From: Rhizobium sp. NXC14
GTDB taxonomy: Bacteria > Pseudomonadota > Alphaproteobacteria > Rhizobiales > Rhizobiaceae
Direction of reading: 5' to 3'
NCBI RefSeq assembly: GCF_002117485.1
Contig: NZ_CP021030.1
Location: 2,421,001-2,485,000, forward strand
DNA length: 64,000 nucleotides
Positions 38,821 through 47,785 of this stretch are shown piece by piece. Positions within the stretch are counted from its first letter, which is position 1. Each line of letters begins with the position of its first letter. Under the pieces are notes generated by a model. It did not search any database and was not told where the DNA came from. It saw only the letters and a program-made list of their open reading frames with translations. The translations under genes and the position numbers were made by a program.

Positions 38821-41800
38821 ATGGCGAATAACAAATACAATGAGTCGATCGAGGACAAGGCGTTCAAGGCGTTGGACGAGGCGCTCCAGATCGACTTCGG
38901 CAAGGATAACGTGCCGTCTCGCCGCGGCGACGCGCCTCAGGCGCCGGAGGGAAATGTGTCTGATCCATCGAATGCGCGCAATCAGCAGGCCCAGGAAGAA
39001 GCGCAGCGCCGCAACCGCCGCGGCGTCGGGGCCGAGCAGGCCTCCCGAGCGCCGGCCTTCGCGCCCGCCAATGATGCCAGCCGCAATACGCCCGCCTCGA
39101 TCCTAAAATCCTTCGACGGCGCCTCCAGCCGCTCGGCAGTGCGCACTGCTACCTTGTTTTCCGTGCTTTGGGTCATGGCGGGCCTCGGCCTGATGTCGCT
39201 GATTTATACGCCGCAGATCTGGCAGATCCGCTCGATCGCCGATCTGGTTGCCCTGCCCGGCGTTATTGCCGGCCTCGTCGGCATCATCATTCCGGTGATG
39301 ATGTTCTATGCTTTCGCCATCATGATCTCCCGCGCTCAGGACATGCGCAACGCCGCCCGCTCCATGGCAGAGGTGGCATTGCGCCTGGCGGAGCCGGAAA
39401 CCATTGCCTCCGAACGCATCATGACCGTTGGCCAGGCGGTACGTCGCGAGGTCTCGGCCATGAACGAAGGCATCGAGCGCACCATCGCGCGCGCTTCCGA
39501 GCTGGAAACGCTGGTCCATTCCGAGGTCAACGCGCTGGAACGCTCCTATGCGGACAACGAGTTGCGCGTGCGCGGCCTCGTCCATGAACTCGGTTCGGAG
39601 CGGGAGGCGATCGTCAACCATGCCGACCGCATCCGCACCTCGATCGGCAGCGTCCACGACCAGCTGAAGGAAGAACTGTCGCTGGCGACCGAAGAGATCG
39701 CCGTGCGGCTCGCCACGTCGGGCGAAGCCTTCGCCTCGCTGATCGACACGCGCGCGGCGACGATCCTGGAAAAATCAGACAGCGCCCTGCAGTCGATGGG
39801 CAGCCTGCTCGCCGCCAAGACCGACAGCCTGCTCCAGACCCTCAACGCCTCCGGTTTTGCGCTCGCCACCGAATTCGACAACCGCCTCGAGGCGCTCTCC
39901 GTCAACCTCAATGAACACGGCGAAAAACTGCTCAGCCAGTTCGAGACGCGCGCCTCGACCATGGACAGCAGCACCGAGAAGCTGAACGCGGCGCTAAACG
40001 AGCGCACGCATCAGCTCAATGAAATCCTGATCGCCCGCACCCGCGAGATCAACGAGAGCCTGACATCGGGCGAACGCACCATCAGCGGCACGCTCGACGA
40101 CGTGCTCTCGAAGCTGAACAGCGCGCTCGATGAGAAGGGCGCAAGCTTCCGCCAGAGCCTGCAGAGCACCGCCGACGACGCCGTCATGGATCTTGATCTG
40201 CGCTCCGGCTTCTTCGAAGAGCGCCTGCAGACGACCGTTGCCCAGCTGTCGACCGCCTTCGACGAGCGTGTTGCCGAATTCACCAGCGCTTTCGACAAGC
40301 GCACCGGGTCGCTCGACACCAAGCTGATGGAGAGCCTTGCCCGCATCAACGAAACGCTGACCGGCGGTTCGGATTCGATCGAGGGCATTTTGAGCTCCAA
40401 TATCGACCGGCTCGGCTCGTCGATGACCGACCAGTCGCTGGCGCTTGCGACGGCGCTCGCAACCGGCCATGAAGTGCTGGAGAGCACGCTCAATAGCCGC
40501 ACCGAAGAAATCACCACCGCACTCACCAGCCGCACCGGCGAGCTGACCTCGGCGCTGCAGAGCGCCACCTCGGACATCGCGCTGGCGCTGGCATCCGGTA
40601 CCTCCGACCTGCACAACAATCTTCAGGCCCGCTCAGCCGAATTCCGCGATACGCTGCGCACGACCACTGCCGACTTGACCGCCGCCGTTGCCGCCGGCAC
40701 CGAGCAGGTCACGACGGCCTTCGGCGGCCGCGCCGAGGAACTCACCAGCGTATTGACAGCGCGCGCAGCAGAAATCCGGGACGCGGTTGGCACAGCCCAT
40801 GAGCGTATCGACAGCGTCATGGCGGAGCGCGGCGGAGCGCTGATCGATGCGCTGACCACCCATCACGGCCGCTTCGAGGAAGCGCTGACGACCCGCTCCG
40901 ACGCCATTATCAACGCGGTTTCCGGCACCCATGACCGTCTTGCGGAAACGCTCGACGAAAAGGCGATGGCGCTCGCCATCTCTTTAAACGAGAGCCAGGC
41001 CCGCATTGAGGATACGCTCGAAACCCGCTCCGAGGCGCTGCTTAACGCCGTTTCCGGCACGCATGACCGCCTCTCCGAAACGCTCGACGAAAAGGCAATG
41101 GCGCTCGCCATCTCTTTGAACGAGAGCCAGAGCCGCATCGAAGACACGTTGGCGACCCGTTCCGCAGCCTTCCTCAACGCCGTCTCAGGCACGCATGATC
41201 GGCTGTCGGAAACACTGGATACCAAGGCTGCGGCCCTGACGACCTCGCTCGACGAGCGCCATGCCCGCATCGAGGACGCGCTCGGAACCCGCGCCGAAGC
41301 CTTGTTGAACAGCGTGTCCGGCACGAGCGACCGGCTTGCCGAGACCCTTGATGAAAAGGCGATGGCGCTTGCTATTTCCTTGAACGAGAGCCAAGCCCGC
41401 ATCGAGGAAACGCTCGAAAATGGTTCCGCAGGCCTGCTGAACGCCGTCTCAGGCACGCATGACCGGTTTGCCGAGACGCTGCAAGGTAAGGCGGCAGCTT
41501 TTGCCAACTCGCTGAACGAAACTCAGGCACGCATCGAAGATACGCTCGAAACCCGCTCCGCTGCCCTGCTGAATGCCGTATCCGGCACTCATGAGCGTCT
41601 CTCGGAGACCCTCGATGAAAAGGCGATGGCGCTTACCAACTCACTGACCGAAGGCCAGGCTCGCATCGAGGACACGCTGCAGACCCGGTCGGCGGCGCTG
41701 CTGAATGCCGTTTCAGGCACGCATGACCGCCTGTCGGAAACGCTGGACGAGAAGGCGATGGCGCTCGCAATCTCTCTCAACGAGAACCAGACGCGGATCG

Positions 41801-44800
41801 AAGACACGCTGGAATCCCGTTCCGAGGCTTTCCTCAAGGCCGTCTCCGGTACGCATGAGCGTATCGCCGCGACCCTCGAGGAGAAGGCATCGGCACTTAC
41901 CGCCTCCTTGAACGAAGGCCAGAGCCGTCTGCAGGACACGCTGGAGAGCCGCTCGGAATCCTTCCTCAATGCAGTTTCCGCCACCCATGACCGCCTGTCC
42001 GAGACGCTCGACGATCGGGCGATGGCCCTTGCCATTTCGCTGAACGAGAGCCAGAGCCGTCTCGAGGAGACGCTGACATCCGGCGCCGATGCGATCACCA
42101 ATGCGGTCTCCGGCACACATGAACGCCTGAATGGCGTGCTCGACCAGAAGGCCAGCGCGCTGGCCGCCTCGCTAAGCGAAGGGCAGATCCGCCTCGAGGA
42201 AGCCCTGGGACACCGCGCAGCCGCGCTCGTCGGTGCCGTAACGGCAAGCCATGATCGGCTCACCGATGCGCTCGACGAAAAGACCATGGCGCTCGCTATT
42301 TCACTCGATGACAACCAGAGCCGATTCGACAGTGCCCTCGAAGCCCGCAGCAATGCAATCATGGAGGCTGTCACCAGCGCCGAGGCCCGCGTCGCCGGCG
42401 CCTTTGCCGACAAGACGGACGCCATCCATAACGCCTATGCCGATAATCAGCGGCGGCTTGAATCCGCGCTCTCCGAGCACAGTGCGGTGATTTCGGGGGT
42501 TCTCGATGCGGGCGGTGCTCGCTTTGAAGATCTCGTCGGCGGCTTGACCGGCCGCATCGAAGGCCGCCTCAGCGATGCCCATGCGCGGCTCGGGAGCCTG
42601 GCCGAGGAGGCCGCGGCGCGCATCGAAGGCGGGCTCGCTTCCGCCCATGAGCGCATTCGCACGACGCTTGAGGATCGCGGCAATGCCATCGAGCTGTCGC
42701 TGAGCCAGGCGCATGCGCAGATCAGCGATACGCTCACTGAACAGGCGACCAGCATCGGCACTTCAGTGGCGACGAGCGTCAGCATGCTCGAAATGTCGCT
42801 TGAAGACCGTGAAGCCTCGATCCGCCAGGCGATCGATGCCGGCGCCCAGACATTGGAAGATCGCATGCGCGCCGGCGCCGGCCAGATCGCCGGCCGCTTC
42901 CAGGAGGCGGCGAACACGATTTCGAGCTCCGCCCAAGACCTTTCCGCCCATCTCGACCAGTCGGTTGAGAACCTTGCGGGACGTCTTGAAGAAACCGGTT
43001 CTCGTATGGAGGCCGGCCTTACGGCGATCGAGACCCGCATCCGCGACGGCGTCGGCGGCGTTGCCGAAAAGGTCGAAGCCGCCAGCAGCCAGCTCTCCGG
43101 CGTGCTTGCCGACGGCATTTCCCGCCTCGGCGCGCTCGGTGACGACGCCACCCGACGCATCTCGGCGACGCTCGAAGGCAGCGCTTCCAATCTTACACAG
43201 GCAATCGACAGCCGCACCGCCAATCTCGCCGAGACGTTGGACAGCCGCACGACCACGCTTGCAGGCGCCATCGAGGGCCGCACGGCAAGTCTCGGCGAAA
43301 CCCTGGACCGCGGTAACGCACGCATCGAGGAACGCCTCTCCACTATGGATCGCGCGTTGACCGTCGGCCTCGACGCCGTCAACCGCACCATCGAGGGCAA
43401 GGCCGCCGGCCTCGCCTCGACGCTGCGCAGCGCGGTGGCCGAAGCAGCCCAGGGAATGGAAGGCGAAGCGACGAGAACGACGGAACTGCTCGGCAAGACC
43501 GGCCAGCAGTTCGCCGAGGATCTCAATGCGAAAAGCGATGAATTCACCCGCACCATGGATGAGCGCTCTTCGCAGATCGTCACGCGGGTTGCCGAAGCTC
43601 AGAACCGCCTGGCAACCCAGGCCGCTGCCGTCGCCCAGACCTTCTCGGAAGCCGGCAATGCCATCGTCAACAAGGTCGCCGAGGCAGAGACCGTTGTCGG
43701 CACGCAGGTCAATGCCATTTCCAGGGCCCTGTCGGACGCCGGCCAGTCTCTCGAGGCGCGCGGCAATGCCATCCGCACGACGCTGTCGGGGGCCGGCAGC
43801 GAGATTTCCGCCACCATGGCGGATGTCGAGCGGGCGCTCGAAGCGCGCAGCAGCGCCATCCGCTCCAATCTCGAGGAGCGCGCCCGCGAGATCGATACCT
43901 CTCTCTCCGACGTCGACCGGGCGCTTGAAGCGCGCGGCAACTCGATCCGCTCGACGCTTGAGGAACGCACCCGCGACCTCAATTCGATGCTGTCAGGCCG
44001 CTCTGTCGAATTGACCCGCATCCTTGACGAAACCGCCCGCCCGATCATCGATCGCTACACCGATGCCGGCGAACAGGCGGCTGCCCGCATTACCGCCGCA
44101 GCCAATCTCAGCGCCGACCGTCTGCGCGCCGAGAACGAAGCGCTCGCCAGCGCCGTTGCCGCCCGCACCGAGAATGTCGCCAACGCCGTCAGCGCCATCG
44201 AGAATAGCCTGGTCGGCAACGTCAACGGCCTGGTTCAGCGACTGTCGGAAAGCAGCGCGGCGATGGCGATGATGATGAACCGCGCCGCCGAACAGTTGAC
44301 GAGCGTCGACGGGCGTCTCAGCGAAACCACGACCCGCTTTGCCGACTCCGCCACCAAGGCGGCCGAAATGGTCAACGCATCGACCAGGCTTCTCGAAGGC
44401 AAGGTCGACCGCCTCTCCGACATCTCTGGCCAGACGCTGGCCCAGGTCGGCAGCATCATCGGCCGCTTCGACGAACATTCCAAGGTTCTGACCCAGGCCT
44501 CGCAGCTTCTGGGTGCCGCCCAGTCCAACCTCGCCTCGACGCTCGAGGAGCGTGAAGGCGCGCTGCAGGCCCTCTCCGTCAGCCTGGTCCAGCGCTCCGA
44601 TGAGATCGAAAAGACCATGCGCGGCCTCGGCGACATGATCGAAACCGTGTTCGAGCGGGCCGAGCAACGCTCCAACCAGGTCACCGGCAACCTGCGCCAG
44701 GGCGTACAATCTTCCTTCGCCGATATTGGCCGCGTTCTGACGGAGACCGAGAAGCGCGCTCAGGAGGCCGCCGAGACGATGCGCGAGGCGATCACCCGCG

Positions 44801-45927
44801 CCGGCGACGAGGCCAATACGACGATCGACAGCACCTTCGCCAATGTCGAACGCCGTTCCGGCGATCTCTCCAATCGCATTCGCGGCGGCCTCACCGCCTC
44901 CTTGTCGGAAGTCGAGCGCATGCTCGGCGAAGCCGGCCGCGCCTCCGACGGTGCTGCCCAGCACATGCGGGAATCGCTGCGCGAGGCGATTGAAGATGCC
45001 GTCGGCCGCTTCTCCGGCGCTACCGAGGACATCCGCCGCTCCGCTGCCGACATCCGCAACGAGCTCGACGCCACCCGCGCCGAACTGAAGCGCGGCGCCT
45101 TCGACCTGCCCGAGGAAGCCAAGGAAAGCGCCTCGGCCATGCGCCGCGCCGTCGCCGAACAGATCAAGGCCCTGCAGGATATCTCGCAGCTTGTCGGCCG
45201 CTCCAGCCAGCAGCTCGAAATCTCCGAACCCGCCGCCCGCTCGCTTGCCCAGGCGCAGCCGGCTCCGCGCCCGGCTCAGCCGATCGCAGCCGAGCCGCCG
45301 CAGCCGGCAGCGCCTGCGCCGATCGAAGCGGCAGGTCTGCGCGGAACGATTACGCCGTCCGCTTCGGCCGCCGCTCCTCAGCGGGCCGCTCAGCAGCCAG
45401 CCCCCACTCGCCGGGAATTGGGCCGCCAGGAACCGGCCCGGGAAAGCGGCGGCTGGATTAGCGATCTTCTGCGGGGCGCATCCCGTGAAGAGGCCGCGGA
45501 CCAAGCGCCGGCCCGTGCTTCCGCCCGCTCTGCGGAAACCGCCGCACCGGCCGCACGCAGCAACGACAGCCGCAATCCGCGCCATGTCGTGGAATCGCTG
45601 AATTCGCTCTCCGTCGATATCGCCCGCGCCATCGATCACGATGCCTCGGTCGATCTCTGGCGCCGCTACCAGCGCGGCGAGCGCGACGTCTTCACCCGAC
45701 GCCTCTACACGCTGAAGGGCCAGCAGACCTTCGACGAGATCAAGCGCAAATACGACCGCGAACCGGAATTCCGCACCGCCGTCGACCGCTATATCGGCGA
45801 TTTCGAAAAGCTGCTCGCCGACGTCGCCCGAACCGACCCGAACCAGACAGTCACACAGTCCTATCTGACGTCGGATACGGGCAAGGTTTACACCATGCTC
45901 GCCCACGCAGCGGGCAGGCTGAGATAG
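38821..45927 (+). CDS. gpr: Giant coiled-coil polar growth protein, GPR/RgsE-like
   Basis: A 2368-residue protein. Residues 1-100 are hydrophilic; two transmembrane helices (about 111-131 and 141-168) follow; residues ~170-2130 are almost pure alpha-helix with apolipoprotein-like Ala/Leu/Glu/Arg composition; then a Pro/Ala-rich linker (about 2135-2260) and a conserved C-terminal domain (DLWRRYQRGERDVFTRRLY; TLKGQQTFDEIKRKY). Residues 691-1174 are eleven tandem 44-residue repeats. The architecture matches Agrobacterium GPR (Growth Pole Ring, about 2,100 residues) and S. meliloti RgsE, which form a ring at the growing pole and are needed for unipolar growth. ATG at 38821 has GAGG upstream; an extension to 38731 is not supported. 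A terminator follows. Confidence 0.87.
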   Translation: MANNKYNESIEDKAFKALDEALQIDFGKDNVPSRRGDAPQAPEGNVSDPSNARNQQAQEEAQRRNRRGVGAEQASRAPAFAPANDASRNTPASILKSFDGASSRSAVRTATLFSVLWVMAGLGLMSLIYTPQIWQIRSIADLVALPGVIAGLVGIIIPVMMFYAFAIMISRAQDMRNAARSMAEVALRLAEPETIASERIMTVGQAVRREVSAMNEGIERTIARASELETLVHSEVNALERSYADNELRVRGLVHELGSEREAIVNHADRIRTSIGSVHDQLKEELSLATEEIAVRLATSGEAFASLIDTRAATILEKSDSALQSMGSLLAAKTDSLLQTLNASGFALATEFDNRLEALSVNLNEHGEKLLSQFETRASTMDSSTEKLNAALNERTHQLNEILIARTREINESLTSGERTISGTLDDVLSKLNSALDEKGASFRQSLQSTADDAVMDLDLRSGFFEERLQTTVAQLSTAFDERVAEFTSAFDKRTGSLDTKLMESLARINETLTGGSDSIEGILSSNIDRLGSSMTDQSLALATALATGHEVLESTLNSRTEEITTALTSRTGELTSALQSATSDIALALASGTSDLHNNLQARSAEFRDTLRTTTADLTAAVAAGTEQVTTAFGGRAEELTSVLTARAAEIRDAVGTAHERIDSVMAERGGALIDALTTHHGRFEEALTTRSDAIINAVSGTHDRLAETLDEKAMALAISLNESQARIEDTLETRSEALLNAVSGTHDRLSETLDEKAMALAISLNESQSRIEDTLATRSAAFLNAVSGTHDRLSETLDTKAAALTTSLDERHARIEDALGTRAEALLNSVSGTSDRLAETLDEKAMALAISLNESQARIEETLENGSAGLLNAVSGTHDRFAETLQGKAAAFANSLNETQARIEDTLETRSAALLNAVSGTHERLSETLDEKAMALTNSLTEGQARIEDTLQTRSAALLNAVSGTHDRLSETLDEKAMALAISLNENQTRIEDTLESRSEAFLKAVSGTHERIAATLEEKASALTASLNEGQSRLQDTLESRSESFLNAVSATHDRLSETLDDRAMALAISLNESQSRLEETLTSGADAITNAVSGTHERLNGVLDQKASALAASLSEGQIRLEEALGHRAAALVGAVTASHDRLTDALDEKTMALAISLDDNQSRFDSALEARSNAIMEAVTSAEARVAGAFADKTDAIHNAYADNQRRLESALSEHSAVISGVLDAGGARFEDLVGGLTGRIEGRLSDAHARLGSLAEEAAARIEGGLASAHERIRTTLEDRGNAIELSLSQAHAQISDTLTEQATSIGTSVATSVSMLEMSLEDREASIRQAIDAGAQTLEDRMRAGAGQIAGRFQEAANTISSSAQDLSAHLDQSVENLAGRLEETGSRMEAGLTAIETRIRDGVGGVAEKVEAASSQLSGVLADGISRLGALGDDATRRISATLEGSASNLTQAIDSRTANLAETLDSRTTTLAGAIEGRTASLGETLDRGNARIEERLSTMDRALTVGLDAVNRTIEGKAAGLASTLRSAVAEAAQGMEGEATRTTELLGKTGQQFAEDLNAKSDEFTRTMDERSSQIVTRVAEAQNRLATQAAAVAQTFSEAGNAIVNKVAEAETVVGTQVNAISRALSDAGQSLEARGNAIRTTLSGAGSEISATMADVERALEARSSAIRSNLEERAREIDTSLSDVDRALEARGNSIRSTLEERTRDLNSMLSGRSVELTRILDETARPIIDRYTDAGEQAAARITAAANLSADRLRAENEALASAVAARTENVANAVSAIENSLVGNVNGLVQRLSESSAAMAMMMNRAAEQLTSVDGRLSETTTRFADSATKAAEMVNASTRLLEGKVDRLSDISGQTLAQVGSIIGRFDEHSKVLTQASQLLGAAQSNLASTLEEREGALQALSVSLVQRSDEIEKTMRGLGDMIETVFERAEQRSNQVTGNLRQGVQSSFADIGRVLTETEKRAQEAAETMREAITRAGDEANTTIDSTFANVERRSGDLSNRIRGGLTASLSEVERMLGEAGRASDGAAQHMRESLREAIEDAVGRFSGATEDIRRSAADIRNELDATRAELKRGAFDLPEEAKESASAMRRAVAEQIKALQDISQLVGRSSQQLEISEPAARSLAQAQPAPRPAQPIAAEPPQPAAPAPIEAAGLRGTITPSASAAAPQRAAQQPAPTRRELGRQEPARESGGWISDLLRGASREEAADQAPARASARSAETAAPAARSNDSRNPRHVVESLNSLSVDIARAIDHDASVDLWRRYQRGERDVFTRRLYTLKGQQTFDEIKRKYDREPEFRTAVDRYIGDFEKLLADVARTDPNQTVTQSYLTSDTGKVYTMLAHAAGRLR
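40891..42342 (+). repeat. Eleven 132-bp tandem coding repeats within the GPR-like gene
   Basis: The unit reads TRSxALLNAVSGTHDRLSETL then DEKAMALAISLNESQARIEDTLE (44 residues) and recurs at exact 132-base steps; the GCN-GTN-TCN-GGC core is at 40915, 41047, 41179 and so on to 42235. Several units are nearly identical at the DNA level, others have diverged. 44 is four times 11, so the helix has hendecad rather than heptad periodicity. A degraded twelfth unit follows. Confidence 0.9.
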
Positions 45928-45950
45928 AGTCTGGCCGATATCGTGGAAAT

Positions 45951-45983
45951 GAAGCCGCCTGAACATGTGTCAGGCGGCTTTCA
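45951..45983 (+). terminator. Terminator of the GPR-like gene
   Basis: An 11-base perfect stem (AAGCCGCCTGA 45952-45962 with TCAGGCGGCTT 45970-45980) lies 25 bases after the stop and is followed by TTCAC; the T-run is short. Confidence 0.65.
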
Positions 45984-46031
45984 CTGATGCCGGGGGTATG
46001 ATCTTCTCCCCAGCCTGGAACCGCGAACAAG

Positions 46032-46613
46032 ATGACCAAGGCCCTCCTGATTATCGACGTACAGAATGCAATTCTCTCCGGAAAGGCAACGCCGGAGCGC
46101 CAGCCCGAGGTCGATTCCGCACTTGATGAGACCGTTGCTCGGCTGGCGTTGCTCAAGGAAAAAGCGCGACAGGCCGGCGTGCCGGTCGTGCTGGTGCAGC
46201 ATGATGGCGACAGCGGTCATCGATTGGCCGTGGGCACGCCGGGATGGGCGCTGCGCCGGGAGATTGCGCCGCAAAAAGGTGAGATCGTCGTGCGCAAGAA
46301 AAGCGCCGACTCCTTCTTCGGGACCGATCTTGCCGACCGCTTGCAAGAACGTTCGATTACACACCTCATAGTCGGCGGCTGCATGTCGCAATTCTGCGTC
46401 GACACGACCGTCAGGCGGGCCGTTTCGCTCGGCTATGACGTGACCCTGGTTGCCGACGGCCACGCAACCGGTGACACGGCGACCCTCACCTTCTCCGCGA
46501 TCATCGCTCACCACAATGAAACGCTTGATGGTTTCGATGCCGGCGACGCGATGGTGAAGGTCCGCCCCGCCGTCGACATTTGCTTTTCACAAAGCTCTGG
46601 CCACAACACCTGA
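46032..46613 (+). CDS. Isochorismatase-like cysteine hydrolase
   Basis: A 193-residue protein of the isochorismatase/nicotinamidase superfamily. The catalytic triad is visible as Asp in LLIIDVQNAI, Lys in VVRKKSADSFFG and Cys in VGGCMSQFCVDTT (first Cys of GGCMSQ). The family hydrolyses isochorismate, nicotinamide, carbamates or ureas; the metal-binding residues of nicotinamidase are not obvious here, so a non-nicotinamide amide is more likely. It stands between the GPR-like gene terminator and the D,D-carboxypeptidase gene. Confidence 0.87.
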   Translation: MTKALLIIDVQNAILSGKATPERQPEVDSALDETVARLALLKEKARQAGVPVVLVQHDGDSGHRLAVGTPGWALRREIAPQKGEIVVRKKSADSFFGTDLADRLQERSITHLIVGGCMSQFCVDTTVRRAVSLGYDVTLVADGHATGDTATLTFSAIIAHHNETLDGFDAGDAMVKVRPAVDICFSQSSGHNT

Positions 46614-46874
46614 TATCAAATCGGAAGCAAGCGCTCGGTCCCAAACGTGACGACCAAAACCTAATCGATTTCAGGTACATCCCTCGCAGCCGTATCGACC
46701 ATGATCGGCCTCTGCCCCAGTCGTCATATATCCGGAGGCCGAGACAAAAGGTATCATCTGTGGATGGGCCTTTTTTTGTTGCCCCCTACCTTCATTCCGT
46801 CACAAACTTTTTCGATCCGCTTGCGTTAAAGCCAACGGCTCCTCGGCCGCGTAACGAAAGAGACAGCAATACCG

Positions 46875-47750
46875 ATGACCACGACGACATCCCGGCTTCT
46901 TGCCATCGCGCTTTCGTCCACCCTGCTGATGGGCGCTTTCATCTCGGCTGAGGCCGGTCAGGCAAGCTTTGTGATTGATGCGCAATCCGGTCAGGTCCTT
47001 GAAGCCTCCAACCAGGACGATCTCAACTATCCCGCGTCGCTGACCAAGATGATGACGCTTTATCTCGCCTTTGAGGCGCTGCACGAGGGACGTCTCAGCT
47101 GGGACCAGAAGCTAACCATGTCGGAAAATGCCGAGAGCAAGGAGCCCTTCAAACTCGCTATTGGCGCCGGCCGCCAGGTGACGCTGCGTGAAGCTGTCGA
47201 AAGCATCGTGGTATTGTCCGCCAACGATTCTGCCGTGGCGATCGCCGAACATCTCAGCGGCTCCGAACAGACCTTCGCCAGAACGATGACCGACAAGGCG
47301 CACCAACTCGGCATGAACGACACGGTTTTCAAGAACCCTTCGGGCCTGCCTGATCCGGAGCAGGTCACCACGGCGCGTGATATGGCGACACTGGGCGTCT
47401 CGCTGATGCGGGACTTCCCCGAGGAGTTCAAGCTCTTCTCCATGCGCGGCTTTAAGTTCCGGGGCATGAAACTGCGCGGCCACAACAATCTGATGTACCG
47501 CTATGACGGCGTCGATGGCATCAAGACGGGCTATACCGATGCCTCAGGCTACAATGTCGTGACCTCGGCGCTGAAAGATGGCCGCCGCGTCGTCGGCGTC
47601 GTCATGGGTGAAAAGACTGCAAGCCTGCGCGACGACAAGATGGCGAGCCTCCTCGACAGCACGCTGCCGTCATCGCCCACCGCCACCGCCTCCACCACGC
47701 CAGGCAGCCAGCCTGCAGCGACGATGACGGATGCGCAGCCGACGAAGTAA
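46875..47750 (+). CDS. D-alanyl-D-alanine carboxypeptidase (class C PBP, DacA-like)
   Basis: A 291-residue periplasmic enzyme with a signal peptide (about 1-28). The serine-peptidase motifs are SLTK (S55-K58), SAN (S115-N117) and KTG (217-219). It trims the terminal D-Ala from peptidoglycan pentapeptides. It is shorter than E. coli PBP5: the usual C-terminal beta-domain and membrane-anchoring helix are missing, replaced by a Pro/Thr/Ser-rich tail (about 263-291). It is therefore probably soluble in the periplasm. It converges on the diguanylate cyclase gene with a 35-base gap. Confidence 0.92.
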   Translation: MTTTTSRLLAIALSSTLLMGAFISAEAGQASFVIDAQSGQVLEASNQDDLNYPASLTKMMTLYLAFEALHEGRLSWDQKLTMSENAESKEPFKLAIGAGRQVTLREAVESIVVLSANDSAVAIAEHLSGSEQTFARTMTDKAHQLGMNDTVFKNPSGLPDPEQVTTARDMATLGVSLMRDFPEEFKLFSMRGFKFRGMKLRGHNNLMYRYDGVDGIKTGYTDASGYNVVTSALKDGRRVVGVVMGEKTASLRDDKMASLLDSTLPSSPTATASTTPGSQPAATMTDAQPTK

Positions 47751-47785
47751 CCGGCATGCGACGTTGAAGGATGGCGACAGTTTTG

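Noticed and set aside
40891..42342. CRISPR-like interpretation of the 132-bp repeats
   Set aside because: The repeats are contiguous, in frame, vary by codon-synonymous changes and encode protein; there are no spacers.
43993..45966. 657-residue minus-strand frame under the GPR-like gene
   Set aside because: The plus strand is a conserved coiled-coil gene; the antisense frame has no recognisable motif and owes its length to lack of stops in third codon positions.
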